Positions 43,301-49,645 of a DNA stretch of 64,000 bases are shown piece after piece. A program made the translations under genes and the position numbers. Origin of the DNA: Streptantibioticus parmotrematis (GTDB taxonomy: Bacteria; Actinomycetota; Actinomycetes; Streptomycetales; Streptomycetaceae); contig NZ_JAINVZ010000030.1 of assembly GCF_019890615.1 (NCBI RefSeq), positions 1 to 64,000 on the forward strand. The letters are read 5' to 3'. Within the stretch, counting starts at the first letter, position 1; every line of letters begins with the position of its first letter. The notes beneath the pieces were generated by a model, which was not told the DNA's origin, searched no databases, and was given only the letters and a program-made list of their open reading frames with translations.

Positions 43301-44581
43301 GGGAACGCGTGAGGTCTGCGTCGTCGTGCCACGCGCACCGGTGGCGTTCGCACCGCTGCTGTTTGCGTCGCCGCTGTTGGCAGCGCCGCTCCTCGCGGCG
43401 GTGTCGTTCGTGACGGTGTCGTTCACCCCCGTGGAGGCGTGGACATCATCGGTCTCCGTGGCCGGGAGGGGGGCCTTCTCCGTCGCCGGGAGAGGGGCCT
43501 TCGCCCCGGTGCCGTCCTCCGCGCCCTGGCCTTGGCCCTTGCCCGTACCGAAGCCGGAGCCGTCGCCCTTGCCCGTACCGAAACCAGCGCCGGCGTCGTC
43601 GCCCTCGCCGAACCCGTCGCCCTTGCCGAGTCCGACTCCGTCCCCGAAGCCGTCGCCCTTGCCGACCAGGTCGGAGTAGTCCGGCGGTGCCTCGTCCTCA
43701 CCGGGCAGCTTGGGGATGTGGAAGTCGCCCGACGACGGCAGGTGGATGTCGGGGTCGTCGATCTCGACGTGGTCGTCGCCGCCACCGAACCTGCGGCGCC
43801 CTCCGCCGCCGCCCATCGCGCCGATGATCCCGGACGACAGCGCCGAGCCGAAGTCCGTGTCGCCGCCGAAGATCTCGGACATGACCTCGGTGGTCACGAC
43901 GCTGGACGCGCCGCCGATGAGGCCCTTGCCGATGAGCGACCCGGCGAACTTCGGCGCGAACGCGCTGCCGAGACCGGAGAACACACCGCCGATGGCGCCG
44001 CCGATCGCGCCGCCCTCCAGCGCCTGGAGAGTGCTGGAGGTGTCCCAGTGGGTGCGGTCGCCCTTGAGGAACTGGATGCCCTGGATGACCGCGTCCATCC
44101 CGACCATGAACGCCACACCGGTGGCGATCGACGTCAGCAGCCGCTTGAGCAGCATCCTGACGATCAACCGCACACCGGTGACCATGGCCGGGATCGCCTC
44201 GGGCGCCCAGAAGGCCAGTTCGGCGATCTCGACCGCGAGCCAGATCAGCTGGGCGATGATCATGTACTTCGTGTACTCGACCTGCAACCCGGTGTTCTTG
44301 CCCAGCTCCCCGAGCTGACCGGCCGCCTGGGCCATGTCGGGAAGGTTGGACTGGAGCTGCTGCGTGAAGCTGGAGAACTCGTCGGCGACCGCGCCGCTGA
44401 TGTTCTGCAGCACACCGGTGGCGATGGGGCTGATCTCGCGGCTGATCTCGCCCAGTTGCTGAGCCGCGTCGTCCCACGCCTCGCCGAGGGCGCGCAGTTT
44501 GTCCTCGTCCGCGTCCGGCCAGTCCTGGCCGACGGCCAGCTTGGCGACCCAGTCGAGTTCCGGGGGCAGGTTGATGCTCAT
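31337..44581 (-). CDS. 4414-residue multidomain T7SS-linked giant protein (putative polymorphic effector)
   Basis: One unbroken frame of 13.2 kb. In order: WXG-like helical head (1-100), hydrophobic helices (103-170), Gly-rich stretch (190-265), Pro/Thr/His-rich linker (270-780), charged coiled coil with three repeat units (about 780-1205), metalloprotease-like region with HEISH at 1452-1456, Gly1459 and Asp1462, ADP-ribosyltransferase-like region (LYRA Arg1647, STS from 1668, QHE ending at Glu1727), low-complexity linker, three beta-rich modules about 540 residues apart (markers near 2329, 2869 and 3409), TTK/PEV low-complexity (about 3784-3900), OTU-like pair GDGRC (Cys3964) and NHYNA (His4252), and an OmpA-like C-terminus (4270-4414). 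The ATG at 44581 overlaps the preceding stop (ATGA). Last gene of the T7SS operon; no immunity gene follows. Secretion and toxicity are inference. Confidence 0.85.
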   Translation of the reverse strand: MSINLPPELDWVAKLAVGQDWPDADEDKLRALGEAWDDAAQQLGEISREISPIATGVLQNISGAVADEFSSFTQQLQSNLPDMAQAAGQLGELGKNTGLQVEYTKYMIIAQLIWLAVEIAELAFWAPEAIPAMVTGVRLIVRMLLKRLLTSIATGVAFMVGMDAVIQGIQFLKGDRTHWDTSSTLQALEGGAIGGAIGGVFSGLGSAFAPKFAGSLIGKGLIGGASSVVTTEVMSEIFGGDTDFGSALSSGIIGAMGGGGGRRRFGGGDDHVEIDDPDIHLPSSGDFHIPKLPGEDEAPPDYSDLVGKGDGFGDGVGLGKGDGFGEGDDAGAGFGTGKGDGSGFGTGKGQGQGAEDGTGAKAPLPATEKAPLPATETDDVHASTGVNDTVTNDTAARSGAANSGDANSSGANATGARGTTTQTSRVPTTQSEGPVTSHVATPHVETASESASTPHAPVVNEVPSSARQSTGLPGFGTTPVANGGHPLEGAGHESPAPVVDPTRHTVTDQPQAPVGTGHAQPPAEVATGPADRPKAPTEVQQAPTDVQQVRTDSPQDRADTPQAPTGVQPVRTDTPQAPSVDDRPQAPASVNDPTRTSGGPTTQPQAPVGSRPPTESTGGPRTTAPTQSPAAPRPVTESAPHQEATPVARPSSVTASTGHFPATERAAPGPDEVAPRAPGGVHKPLPEGPPAPPERQAPTVPPVTSDAHHPTLPEVPQHEPGATPHVQQGGDEHVSGDQGGDERVRQQLDSLVVPTHDPDPPSPMDRAPSPPDTRPQSPDSAIRQRAADLDRAARAAGMPPQDRDAYKRAIDEATAEGDWERAGQNLTDFRHHVETRATQQRYDAFRSHTSGGFDRLTNLTGSKDEWQAKVDEVEAARRSGDPDLLDSKLNEYSSYVESHVPSEVLTGHDTPVPFHQDVEDVRQRLAMATDGPTADRLRAQLDDIRTDAQLRDRLNALRSSATPDPETQALRQRLDEASTPDESARALQELEQHQELTELQSRLDHLKSDEPTPYRAPKPGSEADLRRRLDALGDDRERELREQADRAATPDEADRALRDLQDYREERALEQRLDRLKQDTPHIPSDRELRDRLDALHDGENDPRAAQLRHQARDAATEHEAKEALDKLDRYLDHREQQRQDELHDLGDRLEQLRQQHTEQLLDGHTDDARDTERRINDVRDQLTNRQTYDERVAGLRQELAQDTAKTESPGHLDRITTGGEQHEQSAHDTPPPEHTTPTPVAEHTNGTDRTGGGGEQHVTNPAVRQPHEEQRPHQQDQRPHQQDQQLVAQRPARDQSGPGTSHENSGRPSRDSVPSVKDLDDLRSSGGFRSGPPPRMKLDRTPRYVVRSGFDQRRFALGDTPYTDLTVRIALRDDGSGSHDADDTWNRAQQGVKQYFNDPEYTLPNGDRLHVTVERVGPGDKPHLTVDLVGGDHGMDQRSWTPGAKPVEYAHEISHQLGLRDEYADETAPQRPHIPGSLLGDVHQPPEHDGLSHGGLRDRHLKLLGALTSGHDDLLAHQEHTGGDHTGGHHTDRPQDHTGESVPPKAPVTNATEQHTPAEIPVDPQAHEAAVNVATTHLGVLRRPMLKQFANGVVGGAFTGKKGAGGRVTVTGSKLDDLEKQVRRFYQVSGQLHNATADHHPLTLYRAVQMDPETRGADEFIERLPSSTSLSSSHWREWTQISGGARNYAVFEIKVPPEHEMMVLSYPPGHTHGQEDPPPINADQHEVTLGPSRLRVTGRRTDGDATIISVEAHRLPLDEAITLMRDARSDLDPGETFRLFTDSFQHESLLQAYDYELEGTRLEQSVSGDGLTHTFTLTRPDVPGDVRITVRHDPATGTVHVERSNSDGKSASTEWNQDNINLIASFLRQGQLHESPSAFESIAVPRQWYEVRPGEGTGEVAPKLPASGGDAQHVAPPQVDDHPQQQHDDPADDPAWQQSRRNAPAVPRQHTWVDPVSDPTRQQQPATEQNTHGPETVKPPETVKAAETPKAETPKAETPKAEAPKAEAPAEATVTKTKAPVDTAPVDKPEAAPKPEAAPKPEDPAKPEVPTESVVEKQPTERPQDTSTDKPADKPATNPTDKPVDKPVTKPVEQPKHDPTTDHTSAKDHTTTTDHTAAEHHTSAKDDLAPGDQQQTKPTTPPGNEPVKSLGGRHTASLAGKKITENPPPDDVRDRIETLLGGHGHDTSVTQRLDAALDPANFRTQHGPMVNGGWRFTVHVDGKPHEVEVKATATPWRLDPDTDAAKDNDGDGFDVPSESAHDAEPRKTEMTSSEAGLEFGPTVVRPVNDTLSVLVNPSAKLGGATHGRETTVKSSAQTANQFAFTGRTDSYTSDFTYQVKVTDHQGAQLTAKGAAAPITGTVRADVPRPEDLAQDRPKAWQGWDPPRTTTAPTVPNATATPRPPRAASGHPVSITGLDTARDAVYEALPREARPDGTAHQAIEDFFQPSSVINEFEHASGWGLLSKPLTLSDGTKAHLHLTVEPDDSTALHTVDDKSTLGSKTSGEHGQNRTENSSWSLGLSGGATGEVWKAHDSSESKWLTGTAGYTGTSSLTHGAKGKNAIGTEAGHERTGKADLVATNVRLRVRLIRHRWQAGPDGLHGTTTTRIGDHTPPPSQRAAAPHTGDVAITIHPQNGEVLRAVPHDDTAPDATGQHQPLDPGRLTDPVTAPRTTFLDMPGSSDLADHVVREMWTNHPGVLPPPEALHPGATTAHGGDGTANHRQVAPQAWENLRSLHQQLAPSRLRDAAPKLLDGTYRITLDAPHLPLRSGTTHEILIKAEAFRGTHVGSGKSTSKDAATRTTGADKSVSRSSKHVVNFAGNIRSSLDHPDVTRGFGNGSLDITAHNPSHGLTTGTETEVKRQFSLEADTDTFTHPLTYHVMIGVADPDRPTTHLPTPGSVPHAPYTKPVSPDGHLTVEVARTPDTTSATPPPRALPKLDALPQRHVVRHVSDPDDFRDHAKQSLTSAFEKKVKASPTANASAKVSGAATAAARKTGLRGGGQGDEHPGVPDMKEALESITDGDHLRSMVSASHGGWANSGDEQVGSGRNRDTIGLATRTRLSNLRFRETLPGEGKLEIETKSSVSTTVADKTTRGFKGGLGFDAGHFPAKDDPHNSLQVRGGFKGKGGATGNRGENVKQKMTTSRKAAYKGTWHVYEADADVTVQGRVTDANGDVTLGDPRTGRHRVLVVLSDDDVRALDPNATAPVPGTRHAPLLESGMLGGATADIRGSDEILHEIDRQIRGLDTADDVPKAALPFADTFSPENLSANYEDLVGRGILDYHVHESRTQRVITEVLVRGVPQGKWTDEGGHSGGDTTRKVGFAQTVKGSAGHSWSLGADGNFRISYAPVDKQKPGESAAAFKAEESKSGFGNLSWAPTLGAEGTRNKSAETGVTTKVEHKTSKFGDTVKFSNHMRFEVTVTQRTEYGRFVNLTKPRPVDPSWPVHVHVPESLTGTAEQAAAHQQQRPHVQQQPQPPQVLDGGNTLGMQPVGGSAADRARWQESLDSGHDLVGFDHTDTLLDHAQTVLTTPRPWGDGVLGRTGSAISWGLGSVGSTLGHWAGAMTPQAAHKLVSSFITDPRLDGTANPLVREQRLPLEQQVSLRQALSTQTLPTVFHLLKDPAEGYRTVPVDGTTGLEVHMRPTGEAQEVSTREEGSDEITVSTEHESDTSASNAVNGNVTPLTVPVVTKNPAVTVPLPTGAAKIDRDQTFESSSPVTRAPGVPKRTLAPPALPHGRTPTEPGKAKLKGPQVLMRQPVRLSTRKYDENGVYGNALHTDGNVYYWAAKKADDTTTAPVTTDHTKATTDTTKPTTDAAKPTTTDTTKPDTTKPDITKPDTTKPATDAQQQVKPPQETKREVKTPEVKAPEVKTPEVKAPEVEAPAKPPVAPPPVKTDAAESSAKDTTVPPPPVEPVHDVKVTHDATVSTTHAGLNPPAHPSGSDLDTTAPARPGAPLTSPGDGRCLLYSVVASTPPEHWPAALRGGPSGDAHVQHAAVLRQMRQLADTHAPVGPDTPLGRAAEALRQMVLRHVRETPPEHLPFDVTELYRRHQEPALRQHLSQQTPQALRERLRGRGVDTVLSPDWMDPRTLRGLYVQARTEEFTAQGVPPQEAARRAGEEVPETTGRDGKWVLADEALSTGDQLDYLDEHTGGLDLDLVGHDELVGALVEMRLHEPLSVAEHRTLINALGNWVPGDGAWNTVQGEMFPALVAHTLGSRLITHDQNAVGATLRTVGPEDTGRAVHVYFAGGNHYNASELPPMPYRSERMTIGGVEFPDGSSELTSSQLETVHRLAAEVAWASLANVRAGFPLPRVEVVGHANGMRNGLPHFGEALRRGQQRADGVADTFRSALAVHLAKLQTDGETVVVPEDVVITTRSEGNALPGGGADGADASASRSRAVVVVDLPRPQAAAS

Positions 44582-44943
44582 GACTCGGTGGTCTTCGTCC
44601 TCGTCTCGGCGGGCTGCGGGGCGCTGGTGCTCAGCCGCCGGGTGGCCTCGACGTTCTCGTTCTCCATGCGGTCGAGGTTGACGGCCATCGTCTGGATGCC
44701 GTCGTGCATGCTGTCGACCACGTCGCCCATCTGCCCGGTCGCGTCGAGGATCTGCTCCTTCGGCTGCGCGTACTGCCCGTAGAACTGCTGTCCGATGGGG
44801 CCCTTGCCCCAGCACTCGCCCAGGTCGTCGAGGCGGTCGCCCAACGTCTTGGACACGTCGCGGAACCGGCCCGCCAACTGCTGGACGTACGGCAGCTGTT
44901 CGCCCAGCCCCTCGGTGTCGACGTAGAACTCGCCGTCAGCCAT
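44578..44943 (-). CDS. WXG100/EspC-like T7SS protein
   Basis: A 121-residue helical protein. FYVDTEGLGEQLPYVQQLAG is followed by a CWGKGPIGQQFYGQYAQP turn and a second long helix (ATGQMGDVVDSMHDGIQTM). This matches small ESX substrates or chaperones of the EspC/WXG type: helix, W-G turn, helix. The C-terminal 20 residues are disordered. The ATG at 44943 has GGGAGGA six bases upstream, and its stop overlaps the start of the giant gene by 4 bp, so the two proteins are made together. It may pair with the WXG-like head of the giant. Confidence 0.75.
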   Translation of the reverse strand: MADGEFYVDTEGLGEQLPYVQQLAGRFRDVSKTLGDRLDDLGECWGKGPIGQQFYGQYAQPKEQILDATGQMGDVVDSMHDGIQTMAVNLDRMENENVEATRRLSTSAPQPAETRTKTTES

Positions 44944-44994
44944 GGTGTGTTCCTCCCTCACGTCTCCGTGCGCGGCGGGTCGCCGTCGCCCGGA

Positions 44995-45435
44995 TCACCT
45001 CGCGCCGCCGCCCCGCATCTCGGGCCGGCCCTTCTCGATGTACTCGCGCACCTCGTCCGGCGCGCCCGGCTCCTGCGGCAGCAACGCGGTCGCGTCCACC
45101 TTGCCCTCCAGCAGGTCGGTGACCTTGACGCCGGCCGGCAGGTTCAGCGAGGTGAGTTCCGCCACCGCCTCCAGCGCGTTGGCCCGGGCCTGCCGGATCG
45201 TCGTCATCAGTGCCTCGGACAGCTCCTTCGGCGCCATCCGGTGGTACGCCCCGGTGGGGAACTCGATGGCGGTGAGCTCGCCCTGGGCGTTGACCGTCGC
45301 CTTCACGGTCTGCCGGGGCGCGGTCGCGGTGCCGGTCACCTCGTTGATCCGGCGCCGGGTCTCGACGGCCTCCTCGCGCTGCTTGCGGTACAGCGCGAGA
45401 AGGTCCTCGATCTCCTGGTCGTAGGGGCTGCTCAC
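44995..45435 (-). CDS. YbaB/EbfC-family protein (EspL-like)
   Basis: A 146-residue protein with the YbaB pattern: N-terminal helix (YDQEIEDLLALYRKQREEAV), a beta-strand core VKATVNAQGELTAIEFPTG, then a helix SEALMTTIRQARANALEAV. YbaB proteins bind DNA, but copies in ESX loci such as EspL are thought to stabilise secreted partners. Its place between two WXG-type genes supports a chaperone-like role. The GTG at 45435 has AGGAGA upstream; the frame before it is not coding-like. Confidence 0.78.
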   Translation of the reverse strand: MSSPYDQEIEDLLALYRKQREEAVETRRRINEVTGTATAPRQTVKATVNAQGELTAIEFPTGAYHRMAPKELSEALMTTIRQARANALEAVAELTSLNLPAGVKVTDLLEGKVDATALLPQEPGAPDEVREYIEKGRPEMRGGGAR

Positions 45436-45500
45436 GATGGGTCTCCTAGTGGTGGTGCGGTGATGCTGTGGCGTCCGGGCGCCGAGTGGGGGGGCCGGTG

Positions 45501-48500
45501 TCACAGGACCGCCCCGGATCCGTCGGACGCCGCCGAACCCCAGGTGTCGCCCTCCTGGACCAGCAGATCCGCGATGCCGCGGCCGGGCTGCTCCTCCTCG
45601 GCCCCGTCCTCTTCGTCCTCCACCGGTTCCTGTGCGGCCGGTTCGGCGGCGAGCAGTGACGGGTCGCCAGCGAAGGAGCGCAGGGGCACGGCGGACAGCA
45701 CGGGTTCACCGGGCGCGGCGGGCGCGGCACGGTTGGGGCGCCAGGTGGACAGCCGCGGGCCGTCCGCCTCGCCGTCCACCGGGGCACCGCCGGTCCACGT
45801 GGCCTCGTCCTCCGAGGCGTAGCCCGGCGCCCGCACCTCCTGTTCGTCCTCGGCGGGCACCGACCACAGCAGCGGTACGAACGACGAACCGGCGGCGTCC
45901 CAGGCGGTGGTGTCCTCCGCGTCCGACTCACCTGGCGGTGTCAACGCCACATGGTCGTCCGGCAGTTCACGCTGATACGGATCGTCGTCCTCGCTGCCGT
46001 CGGCCTCGGTGCCGTCGTCCTCGGCGTCGGCGGCCACCGGCGGTACCGGTCCCGCCGCCTGCGGGTCCCCGCCCGCCGGATCCGCCGGACCGGACACCTC
46101 GCCGGAGGCGGCAGGGGCGTCTTCCTCCTCCTCGGCGAACGGCAGCAGCACTACCGCGGCACCGTCGTCGTGGTGGCGCCGGTGCTCGTCGCGCTCCGCG
46201 TCGTCCTCCGGGACGCCCGCGCCCCACGCGGCAACGGACGCCGCGCCCGCCGCCGCGCCCACCAGCGCCACGGTCAACTCGCCCTCGCCGACGCCGTCCT
46301 GGGCGCCGACGACCGGCCGGTCCCCGCCGGGCTCGGCCTCCGGCGACCACGGCTGCGCGTCCGGCGCCAGCAGACCGGAGGCGTCGGAACGCTCCTCCTC
46401 GCGCGCGGCCGACGCGGCCCCCGGCATCATGCCGGGCATGCCCGCCCCGCCCGCCGTGGCGGCCGGGGCCGCGGGCTCCTCCTCGGCGTCCGTCAGTGCG
46501 GCGGGCACTGGGGAGGCGGTGGGCGTCGCCGGGGCGATGGGCAGCCCGTCCGAGCCGACCATGACGCCCTCGGGGAACGCCTCGGCCTCCTCGCCCGAGG
46601 GCAGGCCAAGACCCTCGCCTCCCGCCTCGGTGCCCCCGTCCATTTCGTCGGAGACGGCCGGGTCGCCGGTCCACGGCTCGGCGTCGGGTTCCAGGAGCCC
46701 GGACGCGTCACTCGGCTCGTTGCCCGACTGGTTGCCGGCAGCCCCCGCGCCGCCCATGCCCGGCATCATCGGCATGCCGCCCGCGCCCGGCGCCGACTCG
46801 CCCTCTTCCGCGCCGAGTTCGCCGGGGAAGGCTTCGGCCTCTTCGTCGGTGGGGAGGCCGTCGAGTCCTTCGCCGCCTGCTTGGGCGCCCTTGCCGCCGA
46901 TGGTGTCGGCGACGCTGGGGTCTCCGGTCCAGGGTTCGGCGTCGGAGTCGAGGAGTCCGGAGGCGTCGGAGGGGTCGGTGGCGCCTGCGGTGGGCATGCC
47001 GCCGGATCCCATGCCGGGCATCATCGGCATGCCGCCGCTGCCCGCCAACTGGCCCTCGTTCGTGCCGGTTTCGCCGGGGAAGGCTTCGGCTTCCTCGTCG
47101 GTGGGGAGGCCGTCGAGTCCTTCGCCGCCTGCTTGGGCGCCCTTGCCGCCGATGGTGTCGGCGACGCTGGGGTCTCCGGTCCAGGGTTCGGCGTCGGAGT
47201 CGAGGAGTCCGGAGGCGTCGGAGGGGTCGGTGGCGCCTGCGGTGGGCATGCCGCCGGATCCCATGCCCGGCATCATCGGCATGCCGCCCGCGGTCCCGGT
47301 GCCGCCCGGGAAGCCCTCCGCCTCCTCGTCGCCGAGGGTGCCGGGCGACTCCAGCGCGTCGTCCAGCCCGGCCGGCGTCTTCAGCCCGCTGGGCAGGCCC
47401 GACTCCTTGGCGAGGTCGCCGGGGAACGCCTCGGGCGCTTCGTCGCCGAGGGAGTCCGGTGCGCCGAGGCCGCCGGTGCCGCCGACCCCCGTGTCGCCGG
47501 GGAAGTCCTCCGGCGCCGCGTCGTCGCTCCACGCCTGCGGGTCCTCGTCGGCCAGCTTCTCGTTCGGCGACAGCCCGTCACCCGTGCCCAGGCCGCCGGG
47601 GAACGCGCTCGGCGTCAGAGTCGGCATGGTGCCGCCCACTCCGTCGCCGCCCTGGAACGGGGTCGGGTTGAGCGCCTTGTCCAGCGCCGACGGGTCCAGC
47701 GCGTCGTTGGTCAGCCCGTCGTCGTTCCCCAGGCCGTCCATGTCCGGCGCGTCGCCCCCGACCCCCGTTCCGCCGCCGAACGGGGTCGGCGAGGCCAGGG
47801 CGTCCATCGGGCTCAGCCCGTCCGTCGGGCTCAGGGCGTCCATCCTGGGGGCGTCCATACCGGTGGTGTCCGGGGCCGCGAACTGCTGCGGCGTCCCCTG
47901 ATCCACCGGCTGCAACTGCGGGGAATCCATGTCCGGGTCGGGAACGTTCGGCGTGTCGTCCGGGACGTCGGGGTTGCCGGTGGGATTGGTCACCGGCGTC
48001 GGGTTCTTCACCGAGTCGATGGTGACCTGGTACTCGCCCGCGAGACTCTTGAGCACCGCCCGCATGTCGTTGGTCATCATGTCCACGAGCTGGGGCTTCT
48101 CGTGGATCGGGATCAGCCCGTTGCTCATGGGCTTCACGCCCATCTTCACCGCCTGGTCGGCGTACCAGGAGTCGATGTCGGCGATCTTCGTCCGGGCGTT
48201 GTAGAGGTTGACGGAGTTGTCCGCGAGCTGCTGCGGCACGGAGTTGCCCGCCTCGCCGCCGGAGAGCACGTCGACCGTGGCCTTCACCTGGCGGGAGAAG
48301 GTGTTCATCATGTCGAGGAACGAGTCGGCGGCGTCGCCCTTCCACGGCCCGTTGTCACCGGCCAGCGCGGTCGCCTGGTCCGTCAGGCTCTTGGCGATAC
48401 CGGCCAGCACGGTCTGCGCGTCGAGGAAGTACCCCGCCGCGTCCATCAGGGACTGGGGGTCGGAGATGCCCTTGGCGCGGGACTCGTTCGAGGACGAGTC

Positions 48501-48653
48501 CGTTCCGGCGGACATGCCGTTGATGGCCGCCATGATCTGTTTCCAGTCCCAGGAGTCGTAGTCCTGGATCGATCCCGGGTCGCTGGTGGGATCGCCGAAG
48601 GTGCCGTCGTCGGTGCTGCTGAATCCGCCGCTGTCGTCCGGGCTGTCACTCAT
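45501..48653 (-). CDS. 1050-residue acidic repeat protein with WXG-like head
   Basis: The N-terminal 220 residues are helical with a WxG turn (GPWKGDAADSF, Trp about 104) and resemble a long WXG100/PPE-type ESX substrate. The remainder is acidic and rich in Gly, Pro, Asp and Met, with recurring blocks of GMPMMPGMG, PSDASGLL, DAEPWTGDP and EEAEAFPG. Two of these blocks are near-identical at DNA level, and a third is diverged. The C-terminal 250 residues are highly acidic without a clear fold. It is probably a secreted or surface structural component; an EspB-like role is only a guess. The ATG at 48653 has no strong ribosome site. Confidence 0.72.
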   Translation of the reverse strand: MSDSPDDSGGFSSTDDGTFGDPTSDPGSIQDYDSWDWKQIMAAINGMSAGTDSSSNESRAKGISDPQSLMDAAGYFLDAQTVLAGIAKSLTDQATALAGDNGPWKGDAADSFLDMMNTFSRQVKATVDVLSGGEAGNSVPQQLADNSVNLYNARTKIADIDSWYADQAVKMGVKPMSNGLIPIHEKPQLVDMMTNDMRAVLKSLAGEYQVTIDSVKNPTPVTNPTGNPDVPDDTPNVPDPDMDSPQLQPVDQGTPQQFAAPDTTGMDAPRMDALSPTDGLSPMDALASPTPFGGGTGVGGDAPDMDGLGNDDGLTNDALDPSALDKALNPTPFQGGDGVGGTMPTLTPSAFPGGLGTGDGLSPNEKLADEDPQAWSDDAAPEDFPGDTGVGGTGGLGAPDSLGDEAPEAFPGDLAKESGLPSGLKTPAGLDDALESPGTLGDEEAEGFPGGTGTAGGMPMMPGMGSGGMPTAGATDPSDASGLLDSDAEPWTGDPSVADTIGGKGAQAGGEGLDGLPTDEEAEAFPGETGTNEGQLAGSGGMPMMPGMGSGGMPTAGATDPSDASGLLDSDAEPWTGDPSVADTIGGKGAQAGGEGLDGLPTDEEAEAFPGELGAEEGESAPGAGGMPMMPGMGGAGAAGNQSGNEPSDASGLLEPDAEPWTGDPAVSDEMDGGTEAGGEGLGLPSGEEAEAFPEGVMVGSDGLPIAPATPTASPVPAALTDAEEEPAAPAATAGGAGMPGMMPGAASAAREEERSDASGLLAPDAQPWSPEAEPGGDRPVVGAQDGVGEGELTVALVGAAAGAASVAAWGAGVPEDDAERDEHRRHHDDGAAVVLLPFAEEEEDAPAASGEVSGPADPAGGDPQAAGPVPPVAADAEDDGTEADGSEDDDPYQRELPDDHVALTPPGESDAEDTTAWDAAGSSFVPLLWSVPAEDEQEVRAPGYASEDEATWTGGAPVDGEADGPRLSTWRPNRAAPAAPGEPVLSAVPLRSFAGDPSLLAAEPAAQEPVEDEEDGAEEEQPGRGIADLLVQEGDTWGSAASDGSGAVL
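46819..47288 (-). repeat. Near-identical direct duplication, 252-bp period
   Basis: The segment 46819-47036 recurs at 47071-47288 with only a few substitutions, offset by exactly 252 bp (84 codons). It encodes two copies of the MPMMPGMGSGG...EEAEAFPGE block in the acidic T7SS protein. The near-identity at synonymous sites points to recent duplication or gene conversion. Confidence 0.88.
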
Positions 48654-48744
48654 GTGTGGCCCCAGTCTCCGCTCACGCCCGTGTCAGGGCCCCGTCGCCC
48701 CCCGGTGCCGTGGGACCGGCACCGGGGGACGTCGAGACCGTCCG

Positions 48745-49299
48745 TCAACTGTTCCCGCCGCCACCGGCTGTGCCGCCGGCGTCGGTCATCATGGTGGTGA
48801 AGTCGCTGTCGGTGCTCTGCATGGCGTTCTGCAGGTCCGTCGCCTTCATCTTCCCGGCCTCGTCGAGGGTCGTGTACTTCTGCGCCAACTGCTTCACGCC
48901 GTCGCGCAGATCACCCAACCCCTGGGCGAGGTCCTGGAACACCTTGATGTACTGCTCCTTGAGCCCCGAATCCGCGTTCAGGCCGTTGACCTTCGTACGG
49001 ATCTGGTTCGCGTGGTAGAACGCACCCGGCTCGGCCTGGACGCCCTGCAACTTGGTCGCGGCGTCCTTCGCGGGCTGGATGAGCTTGTCGACGTTGTCGG
49101 CGAACAACAGCATCGACGGGGTGTCCACGCTCGTGCCGCTACCGTGAGCCCCCGGACCACCGGGGACGTTCGGCGCGTTGAACGGTGTCGGCTGCGGCAG
49201 CGTGCCGTGCCCGGCCGGGACCGTCGTGCCGCCGTCGTAGGTCTTCGGCTGGTAGGGCGGCGGCTGCTTGTGCGGCTGCCTGACGGGAGGGACATACAT
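48745..49299 (-). CDS. Helical T7SS-associated protein with YxxxD motif
   Basis: A 184-residue protein. The first 60 residues are Pro/Gly-rich; the rest forms a helical bundle (MLLFADNVDKLIQPAKDAAT, then LKEQYIKVFQDLAQGLGDLR). YTTLD near residue 143 fits the YxxxD/E general secretion signal of type VII substrates, placed after a helical hairpin as expected. The tail is Gly-rich. It lies 6 bases after the first WXG100 stop. It is most likely a secreted substrate or a partner of the WXG100 pair; no named family was recognised. Confidence 0.65.
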   Translation of the reverse strand: MYVPPVRQPHKQPPPYQPKTYDGGTTVPAGHGTLPQPTPFNAPNVPGGPGAHGSGTSVDTPSMLLFADNVDKLIQPAKDAATKLQGVQAEPGAFYHANQIRTKVNGLNADSGLKEQYIKVFQDLAQGLGDLRDGVKQLAQKYTTLDEAGKMKATDLQNAMQSTDSDFTTMMTDAGGTAGGGGNS

Positions 49300-49305
49300 C
49301 CGGCG

Positions 49306-49593
49306 TCACCCCCAGAGCTGAACGCCCTGGCGTTCACCGTTGGAGTAGTACTCGTTGATGGTGCCGAGCATCTGCGTGGCGGCCGCGGCCTTCTGCGTCA
49401 TGTCGGCGGCTGCGGCGTCCCACTGCGCCTTGACCTGGGCGTAGGTCTGCTGGGCGTCGCTGGTCCACTCGCTCAGGTTGACCTTCGACTGGTTGTCGAG
49501 GTCGGCGAGGGTCTGGTTGATGCGCTGGGTGATGGAGTTCATCTCGCCGACGATGTAGTCGACCTGCTCCATCTGAACGGTGTACGTGGCCAT
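49306..49593 (-). CDS. esxA: WXG100 protein (EsxA/EsxB-like)
   Basis: A 95-residue WXG100 protein: helix (MEQVDYIVGEMNSITQRINQ), turn with Trp in SEWTSDAQQTY where the classical WxG reads W-T-S, and helix (MTQKAAAATQMLGTI). The C-terminal YSNGE is a YxxxE secretion signal. Such proteins are exported as antiparallel heterodimers by the EccC motor; the partner is probably the WXG100 protein encoded 52 bp upstream. AAGGAG precedes the ATG. The symbol follows family convention; which of the pair is A or B is not certain. Confidence 0.88.
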   Translation of the reverse strand: MATYTVQMEQVDYIVGEMNSITQRINQTLADLDNQSKVNLSEWTSDAQQTYAQVKAQWDAAAADMTQKAAAATQMLGTINEYYSNGERQGVQLWG

Positions 49594-49645
49594 CTTCTGT
49601 CCGGCTCCTTCGCGGGGGACGGCGGTATGGGTCGGAGAACGGGTG

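Noticed and set aside
34580..43312. Two very long plus-strand open frames (over 1300 codons each) opposite the giant T7SS gene.
   Set aside because: Their translations are Gly/Arg/Val/Leu-rich without domains or ribosome sites, mirroring the low-complexity minus-strand gene. This is expected from extreme third-position GC bias.
44995..45435. DNA-binding nucleoid protein role for the YbaB-like gene.
   Set aside because: It is not next to dnaX/recR as housekeeping ybaB is, and sits between WXG-type T7SS genes; an EspL-like role is more likely.
45951..48800. A 949-codon plus-strand frame opposite the acidic T7SS protein.
   Set aside because: The repeated blocks give sensible acidic sequence only on the minus strand, and the minus gene has T7SS neighbours on both sides.
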